64,000 nucleotides of DNA from Cytophagales bacterium Alg240-R148. GTDB taxonomy: Bacteria; Bacteroidota; Bacteroidia; Cytophagales; Cyclobacteriaceae. The notes under the pieces were generated by a model. That model was not told where the DNA came from and searched no databases. It was given only the letters and a program-made list of their open reading frames with translations. Made by a program: the position numbers and the translations under genes. How positions within the stretch are numbered: the first letter of the stretch is position 1; every line of letters begins with the position of its first letter. The stretch spans positions 276,860-340,859 of the forward strand of contig LS999832.1 in NCBI GenBank assembly GCA_900537185.1, given 5' to 3'. Below, one piece after another: positions 1 through 6,912 of this stretch.

Positions 1-255
1 TTTCTTGTTGTTATCAATTTTGATTACCAAGTCTTGTATCAAATCGATGTTGTTCTTTTCCCAAAAATTATTTTCATAGGGTTGGGTATGTTCAAATTTC
101 ATGTGCCCCATATAGACATACATAAGGGCGGTTCTTGAAAAAAAATATTTTGTTTCAGCCGATATTACTGTGATTTTATAAGCACTTCTTTTTCTAATAT
201 GCCTTGCAGCGGTTATCCCGGCTACACCATTTCCAACAATCACGATGTGTTTCAT
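1..255 (-). CDS. FAD/NAD(P)-dependent oxidoreductase, N-terminal fragment
   Basis: An open frame starts at the ATG ending at 255 and runs off the left edge (85 codons). It begins MKHIVIVGNGVAGITAARHI, a Rossmann dinucleotide-binding motif of GxGxxG type right at the N-terminus, as in pyridine nucleotide-disulfide oxidoreductases of the NirB/rubredoxin-reductase type. The rest of the protein is outside the window, so substrate and subfamily cannot be told. The opposite-strand frames here look like shadows. Confidence 0.75.
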   Translation of the reverse strand, partial: MKHIVIVGNGVAGITAARHIRKRSAYKITVISAETKYFFSRTALMYVYMGHMKFEHTQPYENNFWEKNNIDLIQDLVIKIDNNKK

Positions 256-491
256 ATATAGTACAGGTTGCTTTTGGTTGCTATTTCATTGTTTTGTGTG
301 CTACCTTTTGTCGTACTATTGACAAAACATGCATAAGAGATGAAATAACGGAACAAGTTGTCTTCTGTTTTACGTTTATTAGGGCAGTTGAATGAAGTTA
401 ATTAAAAAATATTACTATCAAAAACCCTTGGTTGGCCCTGCGAGCCAAGGGAACTTCTTTAGCTATAAACATGGATCAAAACAAAAGACAA

Positions 492-1211
492 ATGAAACTG
501 AACAAAGTATTAGTACTGATATGGATGGCTTGTATGCCATTCATGGCCCAAGCCAATCTAAAAGCATTTTTCAATGGTTCTAACACCTTTTTTGAAAGGT
601 ATGTTCGTTCTGGTAAAGTAGACTATGCTTTGGTCAAAAAGAACTTTTCACATGTTGATGTTTTGTATAAACAGATTGGAGAAGAAGACCTGAGCCAAGC
701 ATCTTTAGAGGAGAAAAAAGCTTTTTATATCAATGCGTATAACATCATCGTTATTTATCAAGTTAGCAAATACTATCCTCTAAAATCCGCATTGGATCAA
801 AGTGGGTTTTTTGATAAAGTAAAACATAAAGTGTCTGGAGAAATGCTTTCTTTGAACGCCTTAGAAATAAAAAAGCTACTGATTCCTTTTAAAGACCCTA
901 GAATTCATTTTGTTTTAGCATGTGCTGCTATTAGTTGTCCGCCTTTGGCCAGTTTTAGTTACCACCCAGAAAACTTGGAACAAAATTTGGAGAAAAGAAC
1001 GATAGGAGCGATTAACGATCCAAATTTTATAAGGGTGAGCAGTCAAAATAAAGAGGCTCAGATTTCTCAAATTTTTAAGTGGTACAAGAAGGATTTTGAT
1101 AACAATTCAGGTTCAGTTTTGACATTTATCAATAAATACAAGAAGACTGCTATTTCATCTGACTATAAAATTTCGTATTATGAATACAATTGGAGTTTAA
1201 ATAAGCAATAA
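492..1211 (+). CDS. DUF547 domain secreted protein (first of a tandem pair)
   Basis: About 239 residues. The start at 492 gives MKLNKV followed by a hydrophobic signal peptide ending near AQA, and matches the start of the paralogue immediately downstream; an ATG at 471 or TTG at 432 would put charged residues before the signal peptide. DUF547 hallmarks are present: KAFYINAYNI, SGFFDK, DPRIHFVLACAAISCPPL and SQIFKWYKKDF. DUF547 proteins are common in Bacteroidota and of unknown biochemical function. The next gene starts 2 nt after the stop, so the two are surely cotranscribed. Predicted to be periplasmic or outer-surface. Confidence 0.85.
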   Translation: MKLNKVLVLIWMACMPFMAQANLKAFFNGSNTFFERYVRSGKVDYALVKKNFSHVDVLYKQIGEEDLSQASLEEKKAFYINAYNIIVIYQVSKYYPLKSALDQSGFFDKVKHKVSGEMLSLNALEIKKLLIPFKDPRIHFVLACAAISCPPLASFSYHPENLEQNLEKRTIGAINDPNFIRVSSQNKEAQISQIFKWYKKDFDNNSGSVLTFINKYKKTAISSDYKISYYEYNWSLNKQ

Positions 1212-1213
1212 AA

Positions 1214-1930
1214 ATGAAGTTTTTAGTTTTAGTTCTTTCCGTTGGTTTTTTAGCCACCCCCTCAGTAGGTCAGGATATGACCATGGACGTATTTTATAAA
1301 AAGGCAGATGTATTTCTTTCTAAGAATGTATCCATGAGCAAAGTAAATTACAAAGGGTTGCATGCAAAACCAGAGGAGTTAACAGAACTTTATAGTGCAA
1401 TAGAAACAATGGACTTGTCAACCGCTACAGAAAATCAAAAGCTGGCTTTTTATATCAATGCTTACAACCTTTTGGTCATCCACCAAGTGGTTAGTAAATA
1501 CCCAATAAAAAGTCCAATGGAAGTGCCTGGGTTTTTCGATAAAATGAAGCACCAGGTAGCAGGCAAGGCAATGACCTTAAATGATTTAGAGAAAGGAACA
1601 CTGTTTGTTGAATTCAAAGATCCGAGGTTGCACATGGCCTTGGTATGTGCCGCCAAAAGCTGTCCACCCTTGCGAGAGGGTGCCTATTTTGATACTAGAG
1701 TGGAAAGACAACTGGATGAAGCTATGATATCCGCCGTCAATGACAATGATTTCATTAGGGTCAATTCAAGTAAAAAAAAGGTGGAATTGTCCATGATTTT
1801 TGAATGGTACAAGGATGATTTTAAAAGCAAAAAAAATAAAATGGCCTATATTAATTACTTTAGAAAGAGTAAAATACCATCCAATTATAAAGTGGGGTAC
1901 TACGAATATGATTGGTCCTTAAACGAATGA
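1214..1930 (+). CDS. DUF547 domain secreted protein (second of a tandem pair)
   Basis: 238 residues with a signal peptide (MKFLVLVLSVGFLATPSVG). It shares the whole DUF547 pattern with the upstream gene: KLAFYINAYNLLVIHQVV, PGFFDKMKHQ, DPRLHMALVCAAKSCPPL, IFEWYKDDF and a C-terminal YYEYDWSLNE that parallels YYEYNWSLNKQ of its neighbour. The pair clearly arose by tandem duplication. A strong intrinsic terminator follows 18 nt after the stop, closing a two-gene operon. Biochemical role unknown. Confidence 0.87.
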   Translation: MKFLVLVLSVGFLATPSVGQDMTMDVFYKKADVFLSKNVSMSKVNYKGLHAKPEELTELYSAIETMDLSTATENQKLAFYINAYNLLVIHQVVSKYPIKSPMEVPGFFDKMKHQVAGKAMTLNDLEKGTLFVEFKDPRLHMALVCAAKSCPPLREGAYFDTRVERQLDEAMISAVNDNDFIRVNSSKKKVELSMIFEWYKDDFKSKKNKMAYINYFRKSKIPSNYKVGYYEYDWSLNE

Positions 1931-1948
1931 TACCGTCCTTCCCGGACA

Positions 1949-1978
1949 GCCCTGAAGGAAACTTCAGGGCTTTTTTTT
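1949..1978 (+). terminator. Rho-independent terminator after DUF547 pair
   Basis: Perfect 9-bp stem GCCCTGAAG / CTTCAGGGC (1949-1957, 1962-1970) with a GAAA tetraloop, followed directly by eight T (1971-1978). Confidence 0.95.
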
Positions 1979-2045
1979 ATAACATTTTTTAGACTTAAGT
2001 AAAAACAGTAGTTTCGTGGGAAATCGTGTACTTCGAATTTAGAAT

Positions 2046-3197
2046 ATGAAAAAAGAAATGAAGTTTGCAACGAAAGCAATTCACGCTGGGGTAGAACCAG
2101 ACCCCTCTACAGGGGCTATTATGACACCGGTATACCAAACCTCTACCTATGCACAACCTGCCCCAGGTGTCCACAAAGGATTTGAATATTCAAGGTCCCA
2201 AAACCCAACCAGAACGGCACTTCAAAATAGCCTAGCGGCTTTGGAGAATGCCCCATATGGGTTGTGTTTTGCTTCCGGGTTGGCTGCCATTGATGCGGTG
2301 ATTAAATTGTTGGAACCAGGAGACGAAGTGATTTCGGCAAATGATTTGTACGGTGGCACCTATAGGATTTTTAAAAAAGTTTTTGAAAAATATGGCATTG
2401 TCTTCCATTTTGTTAACATGGAAGACACAAAAGAAATTGAGTCTAAAATCAATGCCAAAACTAGGTTGGTATGGCTGGAAACACCAACCAACCCCATGAT
2501 GAACATCATTGATATTCAGGCCGTATCTAAGTTGGTGGAAAATAAAAATATTTTGGTGGCGGTAGACAACACATTTGCCACACCATATTTGCAACAACCA
2601 TTGGATTTAGGAGCAGATATAGTGATGCATTCCGTTACCAAATACCTAGGAGGACATTCTGATGTGGTGATGGGCGCATTGGTGGTAAAGGATGCCACTT
2701 TAAACCAACAATTGGCTTTTTATCAGAACAGTTGTGGTGCTGTTCCTGGGCCTCAAGATGCTTTTTTGGTGTTAAGAGGAATTAAAACCTTGCATGTTCG
2801 TATGGATCGACATTGTGCAAACGGAGCCAAGGTGGCCAACTATCTTCACAAACACCCTAAAGTAGCCCAGGTTTATTGGCCTGGTTTTGCGGAACATAAG
2901 AACCATGCCATCGCTTTAAAACAAATGAAAAACTTTGGTGGCATGATTTCGTTTACTATAAAAGGAGACGACCAACAAGATGCCTTTGGGGTCATGGAAA
3001 AGTTTGAATTGTTTACCATTGCCGAAAGTTTGGGTGGGGTAGAATCGTTGTGCAACCATCCGGCTACCATGACGCATGCCAGCGTACCAAAGGAAGAAAG
3101 GGTTAAAATTGGTTTATTGGATTCTCTCATACGATTAAGTGTAGGCATTGAAGATGCCGATGATTTAATTGCGGATTTAGAACAAGCACTAAAATAA
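2046..3197 (+). CDS. Cystathionine gamma-synthase/gamma-lyase family PLP enzyme
   Basis: 383 residues, usual length for the Cys/Met-metabolism PLP family. Visible landmarks: N-terminal FATKAIHAG and TPVYQTSTY, the PLP phosphate/ring-stacking region [11 protein letters not shown] and [23 protein letters not shown], the Schiff-base lysine in [12 protein letters not shown] (Lys199) and the C-terminal [17 protein letters not shown]. It acts in cytoplasmic trans-sulfuration, making or breaking cystathionine; synthase and lyase (MetB, MccB/CGL) cannot be separated reliably by eye. ATGs at 2046 and 2058 are both possible. The lipoprotein gene begins 1 nt after the stop, so the two share a transcript. 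Confidence 0.93.
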   Translation: MKKEMKFATKAIHAGVEPDPSTGAIMTPVYQTSTYAQPAPGVHKGFEYSRSQNPTRTALQNSLAALENAPYGLCFASGLAAIDAVIKLLEPGDEVISANDLYGGTYRIFKKVFEKYGIVFHFVNMEDTKEIESKINAKTRLVWLETPTNPMMNIIDIQAVSKLVENKNILVAVDNTFATPYLQQPLDLGADIVMHSVTKYLGGHSDVVMGALVVKDATLNQQLAFYQNSCGAVPGPQDAFLVLRGIKTLHVRMDRHCANGAKVANYLHKHPKVAQVYWPGFAEHKNHAIALKQMKNFGGMISFTIKGDDQQDAFGVMEKFELFTIAESLGGVESLCNHPATMTHASVPKEERVKIGLLDSLIRLSVGIEDADDLIADLEQALK

Positions 3198-3198
3198 T

Positions 3199-3549
3199 AT
3201 GAAATATATCATCCCCTATATGTTTTTTGCAGGTCTGTTATTGCTGGGTTGCAGTGGAGAAAATACAAAAGAAGCCGCACATAAGGAAGTGCCGACACAA
3301 GAGACCATAGGAGATTATACTTTGTCTGTTGTACCATCAAGTGAGGATACCTATGGTTATGTCATTTTAAAAAACCAGCGGTTGTTCATAGAGCAACTTC
3401 AGGTGCCTGGTATTCGTACCGAACAAGGGTTTGCAAATGCCCAATCGGCCATGAGTGTGGCCCGTCATGTGGTTTGGAAAATGGACCACAATATTTTGCC
3501 TCCCACCATCACCAAACGAGAATTGGATAGCCTCGGGGTTACTTGGTAG
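3199..3549 (+). CDS. DUF4907 family lipoprotein
   Basis: 116 residues. The N-terminus MKYIIPYMFFAGLLLLGCSG is a lipoprotein signal with lipobox LLGC. The mature part has the DUF4907 pattern: YGYVILKNQRLFIEQLQVPGI, then GFANAQSAMSVARHVVWKM and PPTITKREL near the C-terminus. Function of the family is unknown; the protein should be anchored in the periplasm or outer membrane. It sits directly behind the trans-sulfuration gene, which may be simple cotranscription. It ends before a hairpin that serves the convergent peptidase gene. Confidence 0.8.
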   Translation: MKYIIPYMFFAGLLLLGCSGENTKEAAHKEVPTQETIGDYTLSVVPSSEDTYGYVILKNQRLFIEQLQVPGIRTEQGFANAQSAMSVARHVVWKMDHNILPPTITKRELDSLGVTW

Positions 3550-3608
3550 TGCCAAGCAACTATTATTTATGCTTCTTGCACCTTGCTGACAATTAAATTG
3601 CTGCAAGC

Positions 3609-3642
3609 AAAAAAAAGGGGCCGCTTAAAAAAGTACGGCCCC
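3609..3642 (-). terminator. Terminator of the M4 peptidase gene
   Basis: Stem GGGGCCG / CGGCCCC (3617-3623 and 3636-3642). Read on the minus strand it is followed by a run of eight T (complement of the A run 3609-3616). It lies 27 nt beyond the stop of the M4 peptidase gene. Confidence 0.85.
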
Positions 3643-3652
3643 AAGGTAATAT

Positions 3653-3665
3653 AGGTTAGGTTATA
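3653..3665. repeat. 13-bp direct repeat, left of M4 peptidase gene
   Basis: AGGTTAGGTTATA occurs here, 3 nt outside the peptidase stop codon, and again in the same orientation at 6487-6499, 13 nt outside its start codon. See the right copy and the finding. Confidence 0.7.
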
Positions 3666-3668
3666 TTC

Positions 3669-6473
3669 TTATTGTTTAACTATTTTGTACACTACATTGT
3701 TCAAATGATTGGACAATTGGATGGAATAAATTCCTTTTTCTAGAGTACTGATATCTATTTCCATTTCCTGGGAAGCTATTTTACCAGTTTTAACGGACTT
3801 GCCGGATACATTATAAATTACAAAGGTCCCATCCTTAAAAGCCCGTTGCTTTAAATAGAGGATGTCCTGTGCCGGGTTTGGAAATAATGAAACTTGGCTC
3901 AATTCAATTGGCTCTGCTGTAGTTTCAGATTGCACCAATGTTTGTGGTGTAAAGGACGCGCCCCCAACACAGAAGTTTTTGGTTTCAGTTGAAGTAAAAG
4001 CACCTCCAGATGCCAAACTTGTGCTTCCAGCGCTTAAATCATAACTTCCATTGCCATAGGAACAGCAAATTCCATCCCCATAGGTATCGTTGATAGTGAA
4101 ATCATAACAACCAGGGGCAAGAGAGAAATTTTCAGTAATGGTAGCATTGTTGGTACTGTAGTTACTACCAGACCCTATTGTACTGCCTCCATTGTCTTTT
4201 AATGTCCATGAGGTTTCACTTGCATAATTGTCAAGCACCAAGGTTAACGTAACGTCTGTATCTGTCGGTGTTCCACCTCCACCTGTTGTAAGGCTTAATT
4301 TGTCTACCGCCATATCTCCTTGCCAAGTAGTTCCTGTGGTACCATTGAATCTTAATTGAACAGTACTTCCTGCGTAAGAAGCCAAATCAACAGTTGCCGT
4401 GAGCCATGCGTTGCCATTGTTGCCACTTGCAGACCAAACTTGGGTCCAAGTAGAACCAGTTTTGGCTTCTAATTTTAATGAACCCATACTAGAGGATCCA
4501 TACATGTGGTATTTAAAACTGAATGTGGCTGAGGTTTCAGCGGATAGGTCGAAACAAGGGCTATTGAAAATACTATTTTTTGTAGAATAATTAGGGCTGG
4601 AAGATTCCATGTACATGTAGTATGTCCCATCATTTGCAGAAGAAGGGCCTGTGTTGGAAGATGGCGTACCTCCCGAATTTCTGGACCAATCAAAATCATC
4701 ACCTGAAGCTTGAGACCACTGGCCAATGCCAGATTCAAAGCTTTGGCTGTAAGGAAATGTGCTTATCGTAGCAGTACAGTTGCCGCCGTTTCCTCCACCG
4801 GAGTAGGCACTACCCACACCAACAGCGTGCCAAGCATTGGTTACAGAGATCTCTTCTTGCGAAGCAGCTCCGTACAAATCAATTGCTGATTGTATAGAGT
4901 ACAACCTAGCGTCGGCAAAGGTGGAACTGGAAGACAAATAATTGGACTCAGTTCTGTAGGCTACAGCTCCAGCTTTTTCTATTCCAATAGCTGTTACCGA
5001 ATAAGCGTTTCCAATGTCGTTGGTGCCGGTCCCGCCTACCGTAGTAAGGTAAAACCAAAAATTAAGAACACCACTATTGGTATGAACACCACAATAATCG
5101 TTGTTTCTTGTAGGTGTTCCACAATTAGGATTTTGCCAGTATGTACCACCATAAGTGTCTGGCTGGTTTTCACTGTTAGGATCACTCATAGACCTTAAAG
5201 CCGCATGACCAGCCCTTCGTTCAATGTCTTCTCCTATGAGCCATTCGTTTTTTGAAGGCGCTGCAAAAGCTTCTACTGCAGCACCCCAAATATCGGAATA
5301 CCCTTCGTTCAAAGCTCCAGATTCTCTTTGGTAAACCAAGTTGGCCGTGCTGGAACAAACCGCATGTCCAATTTCATGTGCTGCCACATCCAATGAAGTT
5401 AAAGCATCAAAATAGGTTCCGGACCCATCTCCATAGGTCATTCTTACACCATCCCAGAATGCATTGTCGTAGTTGGAATCGAAGTGAACATAACTTTTAA
5501 TGGTAGCCCCAGCATTGTTGTAGCTGTTTCTGCCATGTTTTTGTTGGAAATAATCATAGGTCATTTGAGCACCCCAATGCGCATCAATTGCTGCATTGTC
5601 TTTCTGTGCATTGTTCCATTCTGCTGCAGACCAATTGTTGTCATTGTCTACAAAGTCTACTGCATTGTTGTAATTAGTAGAGGTGTTCATGTCGTAGGTT
5701 TCGATGCCATTGCCTCTAGAGTAATCGCGCAAACGATAACTTCCATTGTAACTATCTGTTTTGATATTAAGCGTGCCACTGTACCTTGAAGCACCGGTGC
5801 CATTGGCTTCTGCCGGGGCTGGTGTTAAAGCGGCAGCATGTTTGATAATAGCATTGGACAATACAATTTTGCCAGTTTTGGCATCCACGTAAATATGGTC
5901 CCTGCTTACAGGTGTTGCAGCGTAAATGTCAAATTTATACGCTAATACAGGACGCATTCTTTCAGCGCCTACTTGTGTGAAGTAATTGGGAACATACACC
6001 AATTGACCTTTTGGTTCATATGCTTTGCCTTCTGTTTCCCATTTGTATTGTTTGGCATTTACAAATTTTAAAGCGGCATTTAGGGCAGTAGCTTCATCAA
6101 GGGATGGTGATTTGGCAGCAGCACTTGTGAAAAATTTGTTACCACTCAAAGAAACAGGGCTTCCATTTCTTGAATGTACGCGGTATTCGCTGAATTCAAC
6201 TTTGATGTCATTGTAGTAGTGTTGAAAAACTTCAAATCCCGTTCCGTTTTTATCGGATTCTGTTCTCGTTTTTACATAGCGGTCTCCTTGCTCATGCGGT
6301 ACGTAGTCCAAGATCATTTGATTCGAACTCACCTTAGAACTGGTACTGGTTTGTATGGAGATAAACTTTGGGGAGCCATTTTCGTTGTTGACTCGCTGCG
6401 TGATTTTTTCTTGGGCCTGGGTAGTGCCGACAGAGCATACCAAAGCCACTAAAAAGTAGAGGTACTTTTTCAT
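3669..6473 (-). CDS. Secreted M4 (thermolysin-like) metallopeptidase with type IX sorting domain
   Basis: 934 residues: signal peptide (1-20), FTP/PepSY-type propeptide (about 50-210), M4 catalytic domain (about 230-560), a MAM/jelly-roll-like domain (about 575-735), a Ca/Cys-bearing beta domain (about 740-830) and a C-terminal Por secretion tail beginning LFPNPAQDILYLKQ. Zinc ligands are visible: HEIGH (His366, His370) and Glu390 in GALNEGYSD, the HExxH-x19-E spacing of thermolysin; CGVHTNSG supplies the transition-state His. It should be exported by Sec, activated by propeptide removal and carried to the surface by the type IX system. It degrades extracellular protein; bacillolysin is the closest well-known name. 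Own terminator, no operon partner. Confidence 0.95.
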   Translation of the reverse strand: MKKYLYFLVALVCSVGTTQAQEKITQRVNNENGSPKFISIQTSTSSKVSSNQMILDYVPHEQGDRYVKTRTESDKNGTGFEVFQHYYNDIKVEFSEYRVHSRNGSPVSLSGNKFFTSAAAKSPSLDEATALNAALKFVNAKQYKWETEGKAYEPKGQLVYVPNYFTQVGAERMRPVLAYKFDIYAATPVSRDHIYVDAKTGKIVLSNAIIKHAAALTPAPAEANGTGASRYSGTLNIKTDSYNGSYRLRDYSRGNGIETYDMNTSTNYNNAVDFVDNDNNWSAAEWNNAQKDNAAIDAHWGAQMTYDYFQQKHGRNSYNNAGATIKSYVHFDSNYDNAFWDGVRMTYGDGSGTYFDALTSLDVAAHEIGHAVCSSTANLVYQRESGALNEGYSDIWGAAVEAFAAPSKNEWLIGEDIERRAGHAALRSMSDPNSENQPDTYGGTYWQNPNCGTPTRNNDYCGVHTNSGVLNFWFYLTTVGGTGTNDIGNAYSVTAIGIEKAGAVAYRTESNYLSSSSTFADARLYSIQSAIDLYGAASQEEISVTNAWHAVGVGSAYSGGGNGGNCTATISTFPYSQSFESGIGQWSQASGDDFDWSRNSGGTPSSNTGPSSANDGTYYMYMESSSPNYSTKNSIFNSPCFDLSAETSATFSFKYHMYGSSSMGSLKLEAKTGSTWTQVWSASGNNGNAWLTATVDLASYAGSTVQLRFNGTTGTTWQGDMAVDKLSLTTGGGGTPTDTDVTLTLVLDNYASETSWTLKDNGGSTIGSGSNYSTNNATITENFSLAPGCYDFTINDTYGDGICCSYGNGSYDLSAGSTSLASGGAFTSTETKNFCVGGASFTPQTLVQSETTAEPIELSQVSLFPNPAQDILYLKQRAFKDGTFVIYNVSGKSVKTGKIASQEMEIDISTLEKGIYSIQLSNHLNNVVYKIVKQ

Positions 6474-6486
6474 AAGTAATTGAGTT

Positions 6487-6499
6487 AGGTTAGGTTATA
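6487..6499. repeat. 13-bp direct repeat, right of M4 peptidase gene
   Basis: AGGTTAGGTTATA, identical and same orientation as 3653-3665. The two copies bracket the peptidase gene almost exactly. Confidence 0.7.
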
Positions 6500-6864
6500 A
6501 TTACTTTGCAAAGTATGGATTATTTGTGAAAACCATAATATTATTTAGAGAAAAATGTTAATAAATTTAAATAATATGTATGGATCTAATGTTTACTTGT
6601 TGTTGACGGGGTAGTGACACTAAATTTTATTTGGATAATTATCGTTTATACCAAATTAAAATTTATATATAAGAAAAAAACATTGTAAATGCCTTGTGGA
6701 AGACAGTTTAGTGGAAAAATATAAACTATGAGGTTAGTTGAATAACTAAGGATATCGGGGTGATTGGCATTCTGTATTGATTGGCTAATTGGGTTGTAAT
6801 ATATTGATATTTGCCATTTTAGCATATTTAGAGTGTCTTTTTGAAAATGGTATTATTCTAATAA

Positions 6865-6888
6865 GGGCGAGCGGTTGCCCGCTCACCC
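6865..6888 (-). terminator. Hairpin terminator of the S8 peptidase gene
   Basis: Ten-pair stem (6865-6874 with 6879-6888). The only non-Watson-Crick position is C.A on the plus strand but G.U on the minus-strand RNA, so the hairpin is better formed by the minus transcript. It lies 25 nt beyond the peptidase stop; the following T tract is interrupted, so termination may be partial. Confidence 0.65.
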
Positions 6889-6912
6889 TTTAACCAACTT
6901 TAACCGATTGTA

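Larger units (their letters stand above)
6474..6912. other. Gene-free spacer between the two secreted peptidases
   Basis: 439 bp, very AT-rich, no plausible reading frame. It holds the upstream region of the M4 peptidase (with the 13-bp repeat at 6487-6499 and a 14-bp palindrome TACTTTGCAAAGTA at about 6502-6515) and the hairpin terminator of the S8 peptidase gene at 6865-6888. The middle part (6530-6850) shows nothing I can name. Confidence 0.6.

Noticed and set aside
432..491. N-terminal extension of the first DUF547 gene from a TTG at 432
   Set aside because: It would place 20 polar residues before a normal signal peptide; the paralogue starts right at the signal peptide.
392..583. Short plus-strand open frame across the start of the first DUF547 gene
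   Set aside because: It is out of frame with the DUF547 gene and overlaps its signal peptide; the composition is not protein-like.
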